Origin: Sphingomonas canadensis
GTDB taxonomy: Bacteria > Pseudomonadota > Alphaproteobacteria > Sphingomonadales > Sphingomonadaceae
DNA length: 64,000 nucleotides
NCBI RefSeq assembly: GCF_026013525.1
Contig: NZ_JAPDRA010000008.1
Location: 22,501-86,500, forward strand
Direction: 5' to 3'
Part shown: one piece after another, positions 28,275 to 35,934 of the stretch
Layout: every line of letters begins with the position of its first letter
How positions within the stretch are numbered: the stretch's first letter is position 1
Program-made: the position numbers and the translations under genes
The notes under the pieces: model-generated
Databases searched by the model: none
Told to the model about the DNA's origin: nothing
The model's input: the letters and a program-made list of their open reading frames with translations, nothing else

Positions 28275-28574
28275 CTATTTTCTGTCTATCAGCACGGCCT
28301 GCTGCCATCGGCCCGGCGCCTTGTCGGTGCGGTGGATGCAGCCGGGCCAGCAACAGGGCCGCTTCTTGCCCTCCATCAGCTCCTCGACGGTTCGTTCGAT
28401 GCGGCGCTGGCGCGTTGCGGGCTGTTTCGCGTCCTCGACCCAGCAGATGAACTCGTTGCGGCCGAGCGGCGTCAGCCCCTCCCACAGCGCCAGCACGCCG
28501 GGGCCGGATCGCAGCGCGGCCTGAAGATCCTGGCCGGCCTCATGGACGGTGCCGTGCGCAAAGCCTGCCGTCAC
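28275..28574 (-). CDS. YdeI/OmpD-associated family protein
   Basis: About 99 residues of the YdeI/OmpD-associated (bacteriocin-protection-like) C-terminal domain: VLALWEGLTPLGRNEFICWV followed by RRIERTVEEL and KKRPCCWPGCIHR. Translation probably starts at GTG 28574, where GGGAGG lies 5 bases upstream, rather than at ATG 28625, which would add Arg-rich residues overlapping the next gene. Its role is unclear. The 17 bases between it and the convergent dipeptidase gene contain nothing else. Confidence 0.78.
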   Translation of the reverse strand: MTAGFAHGTVHEAGQDLQAALRSGPGVLALWEGLTPLGRNEFICWVEDAKQPATRQRRIERTVEELMEGKKRPCCWPGCIHRTDKAPGRWQQAVLIDRK

Positions 28575-28608
28575 CAATGCCTCCCATGAACGGGCGCGGC
28601 GCCCATGC

Positions 28609-29535
28609 CTAGAACGGCACCCCAAGCGCCTTCGCCTGGCCTTCCAGCTCGGCCTTCGCGCCGGGGTTGGCGGCGACGGCGGCCTTCAGCGCGGCGCTGG
28701 CCCTGGCGGGCTCGCCCAGCGTCATGCGGCTGCGCATCAGCATCACCCAGCGTGCCACGTCCTTCGGATCGGCCTTCAGCCGCTCCTCCAGCCGCGCGAC
28801 CATGCCCTGCGCCATCTCGTTCTGCTGGCTGGGCGAGAGCCTGGCCGCCTCGCGCACCTCATCGGCGGTGGGGCCGCCGAGACCGGCCATCGCGGGCGCG
28901 GATGCTCCGGCAGGCGGCATCGCGGGCGGCGCGGGCTGCTTCACGCTGGCCAGGCGCGGGGCGACGTCGATGCCATGGAGCTTGCCGACCTGCTGGATCG
29001 TGCGGCGCAGATCGGTTTCCCAGGGCGCCCCGGGCGGCGTATCCGCCAGCAGCGCGAACCAATCGTCGATCGCGCCCTTGTGATCGCCGTCCAGATCGCG
29101 CTTCGCCGCCAGGAAATAGCGGCTGGGCGGGTCTTTCGGATCGATCGCGAGCGCCTTGCGGAACGCCTCCACCGCAGCCGGTGGCATCGGATCGCGTTCG
29201 GAGCCGCGCGCCCGCGCCTCCCCCAGCACCGACCATATGCGCGCGCGATCGGGCGCCAGGTTCGCGGCATGCTCCAGCGCGGAGACGGCGCGCGGATAAT
29301 CGTCCGCGTCGAAATAGGCCATGCCGAGCGCCATCCAGGCCTCCGGGTCCTGCGGCGCGGCCTTGGCCGCCGCCTCCAGCGATTCGAGGGTGACGCCCGC
29401 CGAGGCATTCATCGCGGGGACGGGCGGCGCATCGCCCTTGTCCCGAAGTGATGCAAAGACCAGCACCCCCGCGAGCCCGAAAGCCGCCGCCGCCAGCGCG
29501 ATCTTGCCCGCCGTCGCCGCCTGCATGCCGCCCAT
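28609..29535 (-). CDS. Membrane-anchored TPR protein, CcmI/CycH-like C-terminal type
   Basis: A 308-residue protein starting MGGMQAATAGKIALAAAAFG with one N-terminal membrane helix (about 9-28) and then TPR motifs (DPEAWMALGMAYFDADDYPR and ARIWSVLGEARAR) facing the periplasm. An Ala/Pro-rich linker precedes a last TPR-like domain. The layout resembles the periplasmic TPR part of cytochrome-c maturation factor CcmI (CycH/NrfG). Its place just upstream of, and divergent from, the multiheme cytochrome region makes a role in apocytochrome handling attractive but unproven. Frames before ATG 29535 are Arg-rich noise. Confidence 0.72.
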   Translation of the reverse strand: MGGMQAATAGKIALAAAAFGLAGVLVFASLRDKGDAPPVPAMNASAGVTLESLEAAAKAAPQDPEAWMALGMAYFDADDYPRAVSALEHAANLAPDRARIWSVLGEARARGSERDPMPPAAVEAFRKALAIDPKDPPSRYFLAAKRDLDGDHKGAIDDWFALLADTPPGAPWETDLRRTIQQVGKLHGIDVAPRLASVKQPAPPAMPPAGASAPAMAGLGGPTADEVREAARLSPSQQNEMAQGMVARLEERLKADPKDVARWVMLMRSRMTLGEPARASAALKAAVAANPGAKAELEGQAKALGVPF

Positions 29536-29638
29536 CAAACCGCCCGTTCCCCTGCCGTAATGGCTGGCGCACGATGCGCCGCTTGCGCTATTCTGCCTCG
29601 CCGGGCGGCGAAAGCCTAGCCGCAACGAGGGGGATCGG

Positions 29639-32089
29639 ATGGCGGATCGCGTGAAGATCGCGATCGTGGGATCGGGGCCTGCGGGCCTCAGCGCCGCCGC
29701 GCGCGCGGCGCAGCTTGGCCTCAGCCACGTCCTGCTCGAAAAGACCGACCACCTCTCCGACACGATCTACAAATACCAGAAGGGTAAGCATGTGATGGCC
29801 ACGCCATCCGCGCTGGTGCTGCGATCGGACATGGATTTCGACGCGGGCAAGCGCGAGGCGGTGCTCGGCACCTGGGACAGCCAGGCGGCCAAGTTCAAGG
29901 TCAACGTGCGCTACCGCAGCGAGGTGAAGGCGATCGAGGGCGAGAAGGGCGCCTTCGCGCTGACGCTGACCGACGGGGCGAGGATCGAGGCGGAGACGAT
30001 CGTTCTCGCCATCGGCACCCAGGGCAACCCCAACCTGCTGAAGGTGCCCGGCGCGGAGACCGGCAACATCCAGTATCAGCTCGACGATCCCGGCGAATAT
30101 ATCGACGAACATATCACCGTGATCGGATCGGGCGACGCCGGGATCGAGAATGCGCTGGGCCTGGCCGCCGACGCGGCGCAGGGCAACACCGTCACCATCC
30201 TGAACCGCTCGGCAGATTTCGCCCGGGCCAAGGGCGCCAACGTCAAGCTGTTGCAGGAGGCCGCGGACCGCGGGCGCATATCGATCCGGCTGGAAACCAC
30301 CCCGGCGGAGATTCGCGGCAACCAGCTCCTGCTCGATACGCGCGACGGGCAGGAGACGATCCGCGCCGACCGGATCATCGCGCGCATGGGTTCCGCCGCG
30401 CCGCGCGCCTTCGTCGAAAGCTGCGGGATCGAGTTCACCAGCCCGGACCGCGAGGCCTTTCCGAAGCTAACGCCCACGTTCGAATCGACCAAGCCCGGCA
30501 TCTTCGTGATCGGCGCGCTGGCGGGATATCCGCTGATCAAGCACTGCATGAACCAGGGCTATGACGTCGTCGAGTTCATCAACGGCAACAAGAGCCTGAA
30601 GCCCGCCGACGAGCCGTTGCTGCTGGCCAAGTTCGCCAAGTTCCGCGCGAAGCGCAGCGTCGACGAATGGCTGGAATTGCTGCGCGGCAACGTCACCATC
30701 CTGAACGAGCTGTCGCCGCTCCAGATGCGCGAGTTCATGCTCGATTCGGAGGTGCGCAGCTACAAGGCGGGCGAGGAGATATTCGAGCGCAACGACCCCG
30801 GATCGTCGCTGTTCGCGATCGCGCAGGGCTCCGTGCTGGTCGAGATCGACCCGAAGAACCGCAGCGTCACCGTGCCGATCGAGCAGGGATCGATCTTTGG
30901 CGAGGTGGGACTGATCTCCGGCCGCCGCCGCGGCGCCACGGTGCGCGCGGGCGAGAATGCGGTGGTGGTGGAGATATCGCGCACCGCCGCGCTGAAGCTG
31001 ATGGCGTCGGTGCCCGCGGCCAAGCGCGCGATCACCCGCATCTCGGTGGAGCGGCAGTTGCTCCAGATGTTCGGATCGGGGCTGACCGCCACCGATCTGG
31101 CCGAGGTGCTGGACACCAGCGAGATCATGACCGTGCGCGCCGGCCAGCCGATCCTGAAGGAAGGCGACGAGGGGCAGGACATCTTCGTCATCCGCGTCGG
31201 ATCGATGATCGTGGAGAAGGCGATCGGCGGGCGTCAGGTGTTCCTCAACTATCTGCCCGCCGGTTCCTATGTCGGCGAGATGGCGATGATCGCGGGCGGG
31301 CGGCGCACCGCCACCGTGAAGGCCGCGGTGAAATCCGAGGTGATCCAGCTGAAGGGCGAGGCGTTCCTGAAACTGCTGGCCGCCCGCCCCAGGCTGGCCG
31401 AGAAGCTGCGCGGCGACATGGCGGCGCGGCAGAACATCAACGCCTTCATCGAAAGCCGCAAGGACAGCTTCTCCGGCGCGGTCGACCTTTATTCCGCCAC
31501 CGCCAGCTTCCTGGTCGAGAACGGCATCGGCGAGGCGACCGACGTGCTGCTGATCGACGAGAATCTGTGCGTCGGCTGCGACAATTGCGAGAAGGCCTGC
31601 GCCGACAGCCATGACGGGCTCAGCCGCCTCGATCGCGAGGCGGGCAAGACCTATGCCCATCTCCACGTGCCGACGAGCTGCCGCCATTGCGAGCATCCGC
31701 ACTGCATGGCCGATTGCCCGCCCAACGCGATCCACCGCGGGCCGGACGGCGAGGTCTTCATCGACGAGAAATGCATCGGATGCGGCAATTGCCAGCGCAA
31801 CTGCCCCTATGGCGTGATCCGCATGGACAGCGTGCCGCCGAAGAAGCCGCCGCTGTTCGCCTGGCTGGCGCTCGGCCTGGGCCCGGGGCCGGGCGAGCCG
31901 GGCAAGGCATGGAAATACAAGGCGAAGGCCAAGGGCACTGAGGCGCCCAAGAAGGCGATCAAGTGCGACATGTGCGCCGGCATCAAGGGCGGCCCGGCAT
32001 GCGTGCGCGCCTGCCCCACCGGCGCGGCGATCCGCGTGGCGCCCGAGGAATTCCTGGGCGTGGCCCGGCTAGAGCGGGGTGACGGCTGA
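29639..32089 (+). CDS. FAD/NAD(P) oxidoreductase fused to two cyclic-nucleotide-binding domains and a four-cluster ferredoxin
   Basis: An 816-residue cytoplasmic fusion. Residues 1-350 are a flavoprotein of the thioredoxin-reductase/YpdA type, with FAD loop VGSGPAGLSAAARAAQLG and NAD(P) loop VIGSGDAGIENALG near 161, but no redox CxxC. Residues 355-470 and 475-590 are two cyclic-nucleotide-binding domains (SIFGEVGLISGRRRGATVRA and SYVGEMAMIAGGRRTATVKA). Residues 640-805 hold 16 cysteines as four [4Fe-4S]-type sets: CVGCDNCEKAC, CRHCEHPHCMADC, CIGCGNCQRNC, CDMCAGIKGGPACVRAC. Electrons could pass NAD(P)H to FAD to Fe-S, with cAMP gating. It overlaps the next gene (TGATG). Confidence 0.9.
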   Translation: MADRVKIAIVGSGPAGLSAAARAAQLGLSHVLLEKTDHLSDTIYKYQKGKHVMATPSALVLRSDMDFDAGKREAVLGTWDSQAAKFKVNVRYRSEVKAIEGEKGAFALTLTDGARIEAETIVLAIGTQGNPNLLKVPGAETGNIQYQLDDPGEYIDEHITVIGSGDAGIENALGLAADAAQGNTVTILNRSADFARAKGANVKLLQEAADRGRISIRLETTPAEIRGNQLLLDTRDGQETIRADRIIARMGSAAPRAFVESCGIEFTSPDREAFPKLTPTFESTKPGIFVIGALAGYPLIKHCMNQGYDVVEFINGNKSLKPADEPLLLAKFAKFRAKRSVDEWLELLRGNVTILNELSPLQMREFMLDSEVRSYKAGEEIFERNDPGSSLFAIAQGSVLVEIDPKNRSVTVPIEQGSIFGEVGLISGRRRGATVRAGENAVVVEISRTAALKLMASVPAAKRAITRISVERQLLQMFGSGLTATDLAEVLDTSEIMTVRAGQPILKEGDEGQDIFVIRVGSMIVEKAIGGRQVFLNYLPAGSYVGEMAMIAGGRRTATVKAAVKSEVIQLKGEAFLKLLAARPRLAEKLRGDMAARQNINAFIESRKDSFSGAVDLYSATASFLVENGIGEATDVLLIDENLCVGCDNCEKACADSHDGLSRLDREAGKTYAHLHVPTSCRHCEHPHCMADCPPNAIHRGPDGEVFIDEKCIGCGNCQRNCPYGVIRMDSVPPKKPPLFAWLALGLGPGPGEPGKAWKYKAKAKGTEAPKKAIKCDMCAGIKGGPACVRACPTGAAIRVAPEEFLGVARLERGDG

Positions 32090-32955
32090 TGGCCAGCCGC
32101 GCGGAACGGGCGCGCGACACCGCGCTGCACGACGGCTTTCTGCGCCACCGGAACTTCCGCTGGCTCAAGATTTCCACCATGCTGTGCCTGGCGGTGATCG
32201 CCGGATATTTCCTGGCCGACGTGAAGCCCCGGCCCAACGGCGGGAGCTGGTACGGCTATACGCTGGGCACCATCGGCGCGCTGCTGATCCTGTGGCTGAC
32301 GCTGCTGGGCGTGCGCAAGCGATGGATGACCAGCGGCCACTGGCGGCTGAAGGCGTGGACCAGCGCGCACGTCTATCTGGGCCTCAGCCTGATCGTGATC
32401 GGCACGCTGCACACCGGATTCCAGCTCGGCTGGAACGTCCACACGCTGGCGTGGGCGCTGATGATGCTGGTGATCATCACCGGCATCTGGGGCATCATCG
32501 TCTACGCCACGCTGCCCAAGGCATTGTCGAACAACCGCGAGGAACTGACCCAGACCCAGATGCTGGAGGGGCTGCGGGCGATCGACCGGCAGTTGCACGA
32601 GGCGGCACAGCCGCTGGAACATGCCGACGCCGAACTTGTACGCAAATCGCTGGAACAGAACCCGTTCGGCGGCGGCATCCTGGCGCGGCTGACGGCGAGC
32701 AACGCGGGCTGCGCCACCTGCAAGGCGCTGGCCCGCATCCGCCGGATCACCGGGCCGCAGGCGGACCTGGGCGGCGATCCGCTGGAGAAGGTGGATTCGC
32801 TGCTGGAGCGCAAGAAGGCGATGCTGGTCCGCCTGCGCCGCCACCTGCAGCTAAAGGCGATGCTGGAGGTCTGGCTCTACATCCATGTGCCCGCCACCTT
32901 CGCGCTGATCGCGGCGCTGACGGCGCACATCGTCAGCGTGTTCTTCTACTGGTGA
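32089..32955 (+). CDS. Membrane protein with four-histidine diheme-b signature
   Basis: A 288-residue inner-membrane protein with five predicted helices (about 31-47, 55-75, 89-113, 117-141, 261-288). H94/H108 in helix 3 and H266/H280 in helix 5 are each 14 residues apart, the spacing expected for two stacked b hemes held between two helices, as in b561/NarI-like subunits. Positive residues place the N-terminus and the 142-260 loop in the cytoplasm. That loop contains CATCK (208-212). The start overlaps the stop of the flavo-ferredoxin gene, and the FHA-decaheme gene follows after 7 bases. It is probably the membrane electron carrier between the two. Confidence 0.75.
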   Translation: MASRAERARDTALHDGFLRHRNFRWLKISTMLCLAVIAGYFLADVKPRPNGGSWYGYTLGTIGALLILWLTLLGVRKRWMTSGHWRLKAWTSAHVYLGLSLIVIGTLHTGFQLGWNVHTLAWALMMLVIITGIWGIIVYATLPKALSNNREELTQTQMLEGLRAIDRQLHEAAQPLEHADAELVRKSLEQNPFGGGILARLTASNAGCATCKALARIRRITGPQADLGGDPLEKVDSLLERKKAMLVRLRRHLQLKAMLEVWLYIHVPATFALIAALTAHIVSVFFYW

Positions 32956-32962
32956 GCGGCGC

Positions 32963-34726
32963 ATGACGTTCCTGATCCGCACCATCAGCTTCACCGCCGA
33001 CCATCGCGAGATCGTGCGCGAGACGCGGGTGGCCGCCGATGCGGTCACCATCGGCCGCGCCGCCGAGAACGACGTGGCGCTGCCCGACCTGGCGGTCGAA
33101 CCGCAGCATGCGCGGATGACGATCCACGGCCGCCGGGTGCAGGTCAGCGCGCTGAGCGCGCTCGGCTTCGAGGTGGACGGCCGTTCGCAGGCGCGCGCGG
33201 ACATCGACGCGGGCAAGGGCGCCGAGATCGGGCTGGGCGGGCACCGCATCACCATCGGCCTGGCGCCCGACGGCGCGGTGACGCTCACCGTGCGCCGCGT
33301 AGACGCCATCTCCGACGCGGAGGAGGAACGCGAGGAAGCATCCGCCTTCTCGCTCGCCGGCAAGCTGCCGGGACGGCGGCTGACCGCGTGGCTGCTGGTC
33401 GCGGCGGTGCTGATCGGCTTCCTGGCGCTGCCGGTCTGGGGCTATCTGCAGGGCGAGCGGCGGGCAGACCACAACCGCAACATCTACAGCGTCGATGCCG
33501 ATGCGAGCTGGTCGAGCGGGCCGCTGTCGGCCGCGCACCATGCGCTGGAGAAGAACTGCGAATCCTGCCACGTCCAGGCATTCGTCGCGGTGCGCGACGA
33601 GACGTGCCGGACCTGCCACACGGACGTTCACGACCACGCCCCGCCCGCGCGCATCGCCAATGCACGCGCGGCGCCGGGGGCGTTCGGCGCCTTCCTCAAT
33701 TCGGTGGCGTCCTTCTTCAACAAGCCCGGGCCGGGCGCCTGCGTCGATTGCCATAGCGAGCATGAGGGCGCCGGGCCGATGCAGCAGACCGCCCAGGCGT
33801 TCTGCGCCGATTGCCACGCGACGCTGGACCAGCGGCTGAAGGATACCAGGCTGCCCAACGCGGGCGATTTCGGCAATGCGCATCCGGAGTTCCGCCCCAC
33901 CTTTGCGCGCACGCCGGGCGGCGAACTGATCCGCGCCGCGCTGGACCGGCCGCTGACCGCCGAGAGCGGGCTGAAATTCCCCCACCGGATGCACCTGGAC
34001 AAGGCCGGCGGCGTCGCGCGGATGGGCCAGAACCTGGGGCTGGGCGCCGGGCTGGACTGCGCCGATTGCCACAAGCCGACCGCCGACGGCGTCCGCTTCC
34101 TGCCGGTGGACATGGAGAGCAACTGCGGAAGCTGCCACAGCCTGGCCTATGACCGGGTGGGCGATACGGTGCGCAAGCTGCGCCACGGCGACATCGCACA
34201 GACGATCGCGGACCTGCGCGCACGCTATAGCAGCTACACCCCGCCGCGCCCGATGGAGCTGGGCAACGGGCGGCGGCGGCCGGGCGCCTATGCCCAGGGG
34301 CAGGTCTATTCGATCTACTTCGGCCCCGCGTCGCGGCGCAGCGCGGACAGCGTCATCAACCAGATCTTCGCCAGCGGCGGCGCCTGTTCCGAATGCCATA
34401 CGGTGACCGGGGGCTATGGAAGCTGGTCGGTCGCGCCGGTATCGCAGCCTTCGCGCTACATGCTGCACGGCTGGTTCGATCATGGCGCGCACAAGACCGA
34501 GGATTGCGCGACCTGCCACAAGGCGGACGCATCGGACAGTTCGTCCGATCTGCTGCTGCCCGGAATCAAGACATGCCGGACATGCCATGGCGGGGAAGCG
34601 GCCTCGTCGCCGGTTCCCTCAAGCTGTGCCATGTGCCACAGTTACCATAGCGCCGAAGGGGCTCCCTGGCGGCCGGGCGGGCAGGCGGCCCGCCAGGGCG
34701 GCCGCGCAAGGGGGGGCGGAACATAG
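32963..34726 (+). CDS. FHA-domain protein with one membrane helix and ten c-type heme motifs
   Basis: A 587-residue protein. Residues 1-112 form an FHA domain (VTIGRAAENDVALPDLAVEP with RxxxNxxxLxxxxVEPQHAR), expected to bind phospho-threonine in the cytoplasm. A single helix at 142-163 (WLLVAAVLIGFLALPVWGYL) anchors it. The periplasmic part has ten CxxCH motifs, starting at C199, C215, C260, C281, C366, C388, C475, C515, C538 and C555. FHA domains and multiheme cytochromes are rarely joined. The gene is third in the operon after the flavo-ferredoxin and diheme-b genes. The C-terminus after the last heme is Gly/Arg-rich. Confidence 0.9.
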   Translation: MTFLIRTISFTADHREIVRETRVAADAVTIGRAAENDVALPDLAVEPQHARMTIHGRRVQVSALSALGFEVDGRSQARADIDAGKGAEIGLGGHRITIGLAPDGAVTLTVRRVDAISDAEEEREEASAFSLAGKLPGRRLTAWLLVAAVLIGFLALPVWGYLQGERRADHNRNIYSVDADASWSSGPLSAAHHALEKNCESCHVQAFVAVRDETCRTCHTDVHDHAPPARIANARAAPGAFGAFLNSVASFFNKPGPGACVDCHSEHEGAGPMQQTAQAFCADCHATLDQRLKDTRLPNAGDFGNAHPEFRPTFARTPGGELIRAALDRPLTAESGLKFPHRMHLDKAGGVARMGQNLGLGAGLDCADCHKPTADGVRFLPVDMESNCGSCHSLAYDRVGDTVRKLRHGDIAQTIADLRARYSSYTPPRPMELGNGRRRPGAYAQGQVYSIYFGPASRRSADSVINQIFASGGACSECHTVTGGYGSWSVAPVSQPSRYMLHGWFDHGAHKTEDCATCHKADASDSSSDLLLPGIKTCRTCHGGEAASSPVPSSCAMCHSYHSAEGAPWRPGGQAARQGGRARGGGT

Positions 34727-34739
34727 GGGTTCGAACGAT

Positions 34740-35603
34740 ATGCTGATCGCCCAGATCACCGACCTGCACGTCGGCTTCGAACCGGACAATCCGGACGAAT
34801 ATAATACGAAGCGCCTGCGCCGCGTGCTGGAGACGATCGCGGACGGGCCGAACAAGCCCGACCTGATGATCGCCACGGGCGACCTGACCGAGCGCGGCGA
34901 CGTGGACAGCTATAAACGCTGTGCGGAGATGCTCGCGGAGCTGCCCTTCCCGGTCTATCCGATCCCCGGCAACCACGATCTGCGCACCAATTTCTCGCGC
35001 GCCTTTCCGGATGTGCCCACCCCCGGCGGCTTCGCCCAATATACCGTCGATACCGGTCCGGTGCGGCTGATCCTGCTCGACACGCTGGAGGAGGGCCGCC
35101 ACGGCGGCGCCTTCTGCGAGGTGCGCGCGGCGTGGCTGAAGGAGCGGCTGGCCGAGGAGACGGGCAAGCCCACGGTGATCGTGATGCATCACCCGCCGAT
35201 GGACGTGGGCATCGATTGGATGCGCACCGATCCCGCCGAGCCCTGGGTGGCGCGCTTCGCCGATGCGATCGCGGGCGCGGAGCAGGTGAAGGCGATCCTG
35301 TGCGGCCACCTGCACCGCCCGATCGTGAGCCCGTGGAAGGGCGTGCTGACCGCGGTATGCCCCGCCGTCGCGCCGGGCGTGACGCTGGACCTGCGCCCGA
35401 TGGACCCGGAAGCGCCCGACCTGCGCCCGATGGTGGTGGCGGACATGCCCGGCTTCGGCTTCCACTGGTGGAACGGCACCGAGCTGGTCAGCCTCTACGA
35501 CTATGCCGAGGAGAGCGTGCCGCTGGCGAAGTTCGATACGCGGATGCAGGGGCTGGTGAAGCACCTGATGGCCGAGCGCCCGGGAGCCGCGGGGCACCAC
35601 TGA
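34740..35603 (+). CDS. CpdA-like metallophosphoesterase (class III cyclic-nucleotide phosphodiesterase)
   Basis: A 287-residue calcineurin-like phosphoesterase. The two-metal motifs are present: DLH (D8, H10), GDLTERG (D48), GNHD (78-80), MHHPP and GHLHRP. This set and length match CpdA, which hydrolyses cAMP. It follows the FHA-decaheme gene by 13 bases, so it may be the last gene of that operon and lower the cAMP that the CNB domains of 29639-32089 would sense. Phosphodiester substrates other than cAMP remain possible. ATG 34740 lies in TTCGAACGATATG with a weak ribosome site. Confidence 0.85.
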   Translation: MLIAQITDLHVGFEPDNPDEYNTKRLRRVLETIADGPNKPDLMIATGDLTERGDVDSYKRCAEMLAELPFPVYPIPGNHDLRTNFSRAFPDVPTPGGFAQYTVDTGPVRLILLDTLEEGRHGGAFCEVRAAWLKERLAEETGKPTVIVMHHPPMDVGIDWMRTDPAEPWVARFADAIAGAEQVKAILCGHLHRPIVSPWKGVLTAVCPAVAPGVTLDLRPMDPEAPDLRPMVVADMPGFGFHWWNGTELVSLYDYAEESVPLAKFDTRMQGLVKHLMAERPGAAGHH

Positions 35604-35669
35604 GCGGGTTGCGGGTCGCGGGTTGCGGCGGATCGCCCGCGCCTGTGCCGCCGGTGCCGGGCATCACCA

Positions 35670-35737
35670 CCGTTCAGCCCGTGAAGGGCGGCCATCCATG
35701 GATGTATCGCAAGCGGCAACGCGCCCTTCGACGGGCT
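35670..35737. repeat. REP doublet interrupted by IS110 (left part; right part at 36900-36914)
   Basis: A left unit at 35670-35689 (CCGTTCAGCCCGTGAAGGGC), a spacer at 35690-35720 containing GTATCGCAAGCGG, and the first half of the right unit at 35721-35737 (GCGCCCTTCGACGGGCT) match, in reverse orientation, the intact doublet at 2397-2483. The missing half, CAGCGCGATCGG, continues at 36900 after the IS element. The right unit has thus been split exactly after its CT core. Confidence 0.88.
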
Positions 35738-35755
35738 TGTCTGTGTGAGAAGGCG

Positions 35756-35761
35756 TAAGCT
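35756..35761 (+). promoter_or_regulatory. -10 part of a junction-formed promoter
   Basis: TAAGCT lies 17 bases downstream of the hexamer TTGCTT that exists only when the right end (TTG), core (CT) and left end (T) are joined in the excised circle. The predicted start point is about 35768, the base of the first bridge-RNA hairpin. Promoters made by joined ends are known for IS110 elements. The hexamers match consensus only partly (three of six each), so support comes mainly from spacing and position. Confidence 0.55.
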
Positions 35762-35767
35762 GAGATT

Positions 35768-35930
35768 GCCGGGGTGGGGTGGCCACCCCACCCCGGCGGC
35801 GGATGTGAGGCCGTTCGACAGGCAGGTCTGCGAAGACCGTCTCTGAGCATGGCCGCATCCGTCTTCCCAAACCCCGAACAGTTGCTTGGGGCCGTGGTCA
35901 CGGACCCCGCACGACAAGCTTGGGAGACCG
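35768..35930 (+). ncRNA. Predicted IS110 bridge RNA with target- and donor-binding loops
   Basis: Three structures can be drawn. (1) A perfect 28-base palindrome at 35769-35796. (2) A target loop: outer stem GGATG/CATCC (35801-35805 with 35856-35860) and GGCC/GGCC, apical hairpin GGTCTGCGAAGACC (35825-35838). Its 5' strand carries TTCGACAGGC, nearly identical to the left target TTCGACGGGC; its 3' strand carries CTGAGC, complementary to target GCTCAG. (3) A donor loop: stem GTCT-CCCA/TGGG-AGAC (35861-35869 with 35921-35928), apical hairpin at 35888-35908. Its 5' strand has ACAGTTGCTT, identical to the joined right end-core-left end, and its 3' strand has GACAAGC, complementary to GCTTGTC of the same junction. 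Confidence 0.85.
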
Positions 35931-35934
35931 GATC

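Noticed and set aside
29639..30690. A thioredoxin-disulfide reductase activity for the N-terminal flavoprotein.
   Set aside because: The CxxC redox motif is missing; only isolated cysteines are present in the first 350 residues.
32710..32725. CATCK in the membrane protein as a CxxCK covalent heme site like that of NrfA.
   Set aside because: Positive-inside topology puts this loop in the cytoplasm, where c-heme attachment does not occur.
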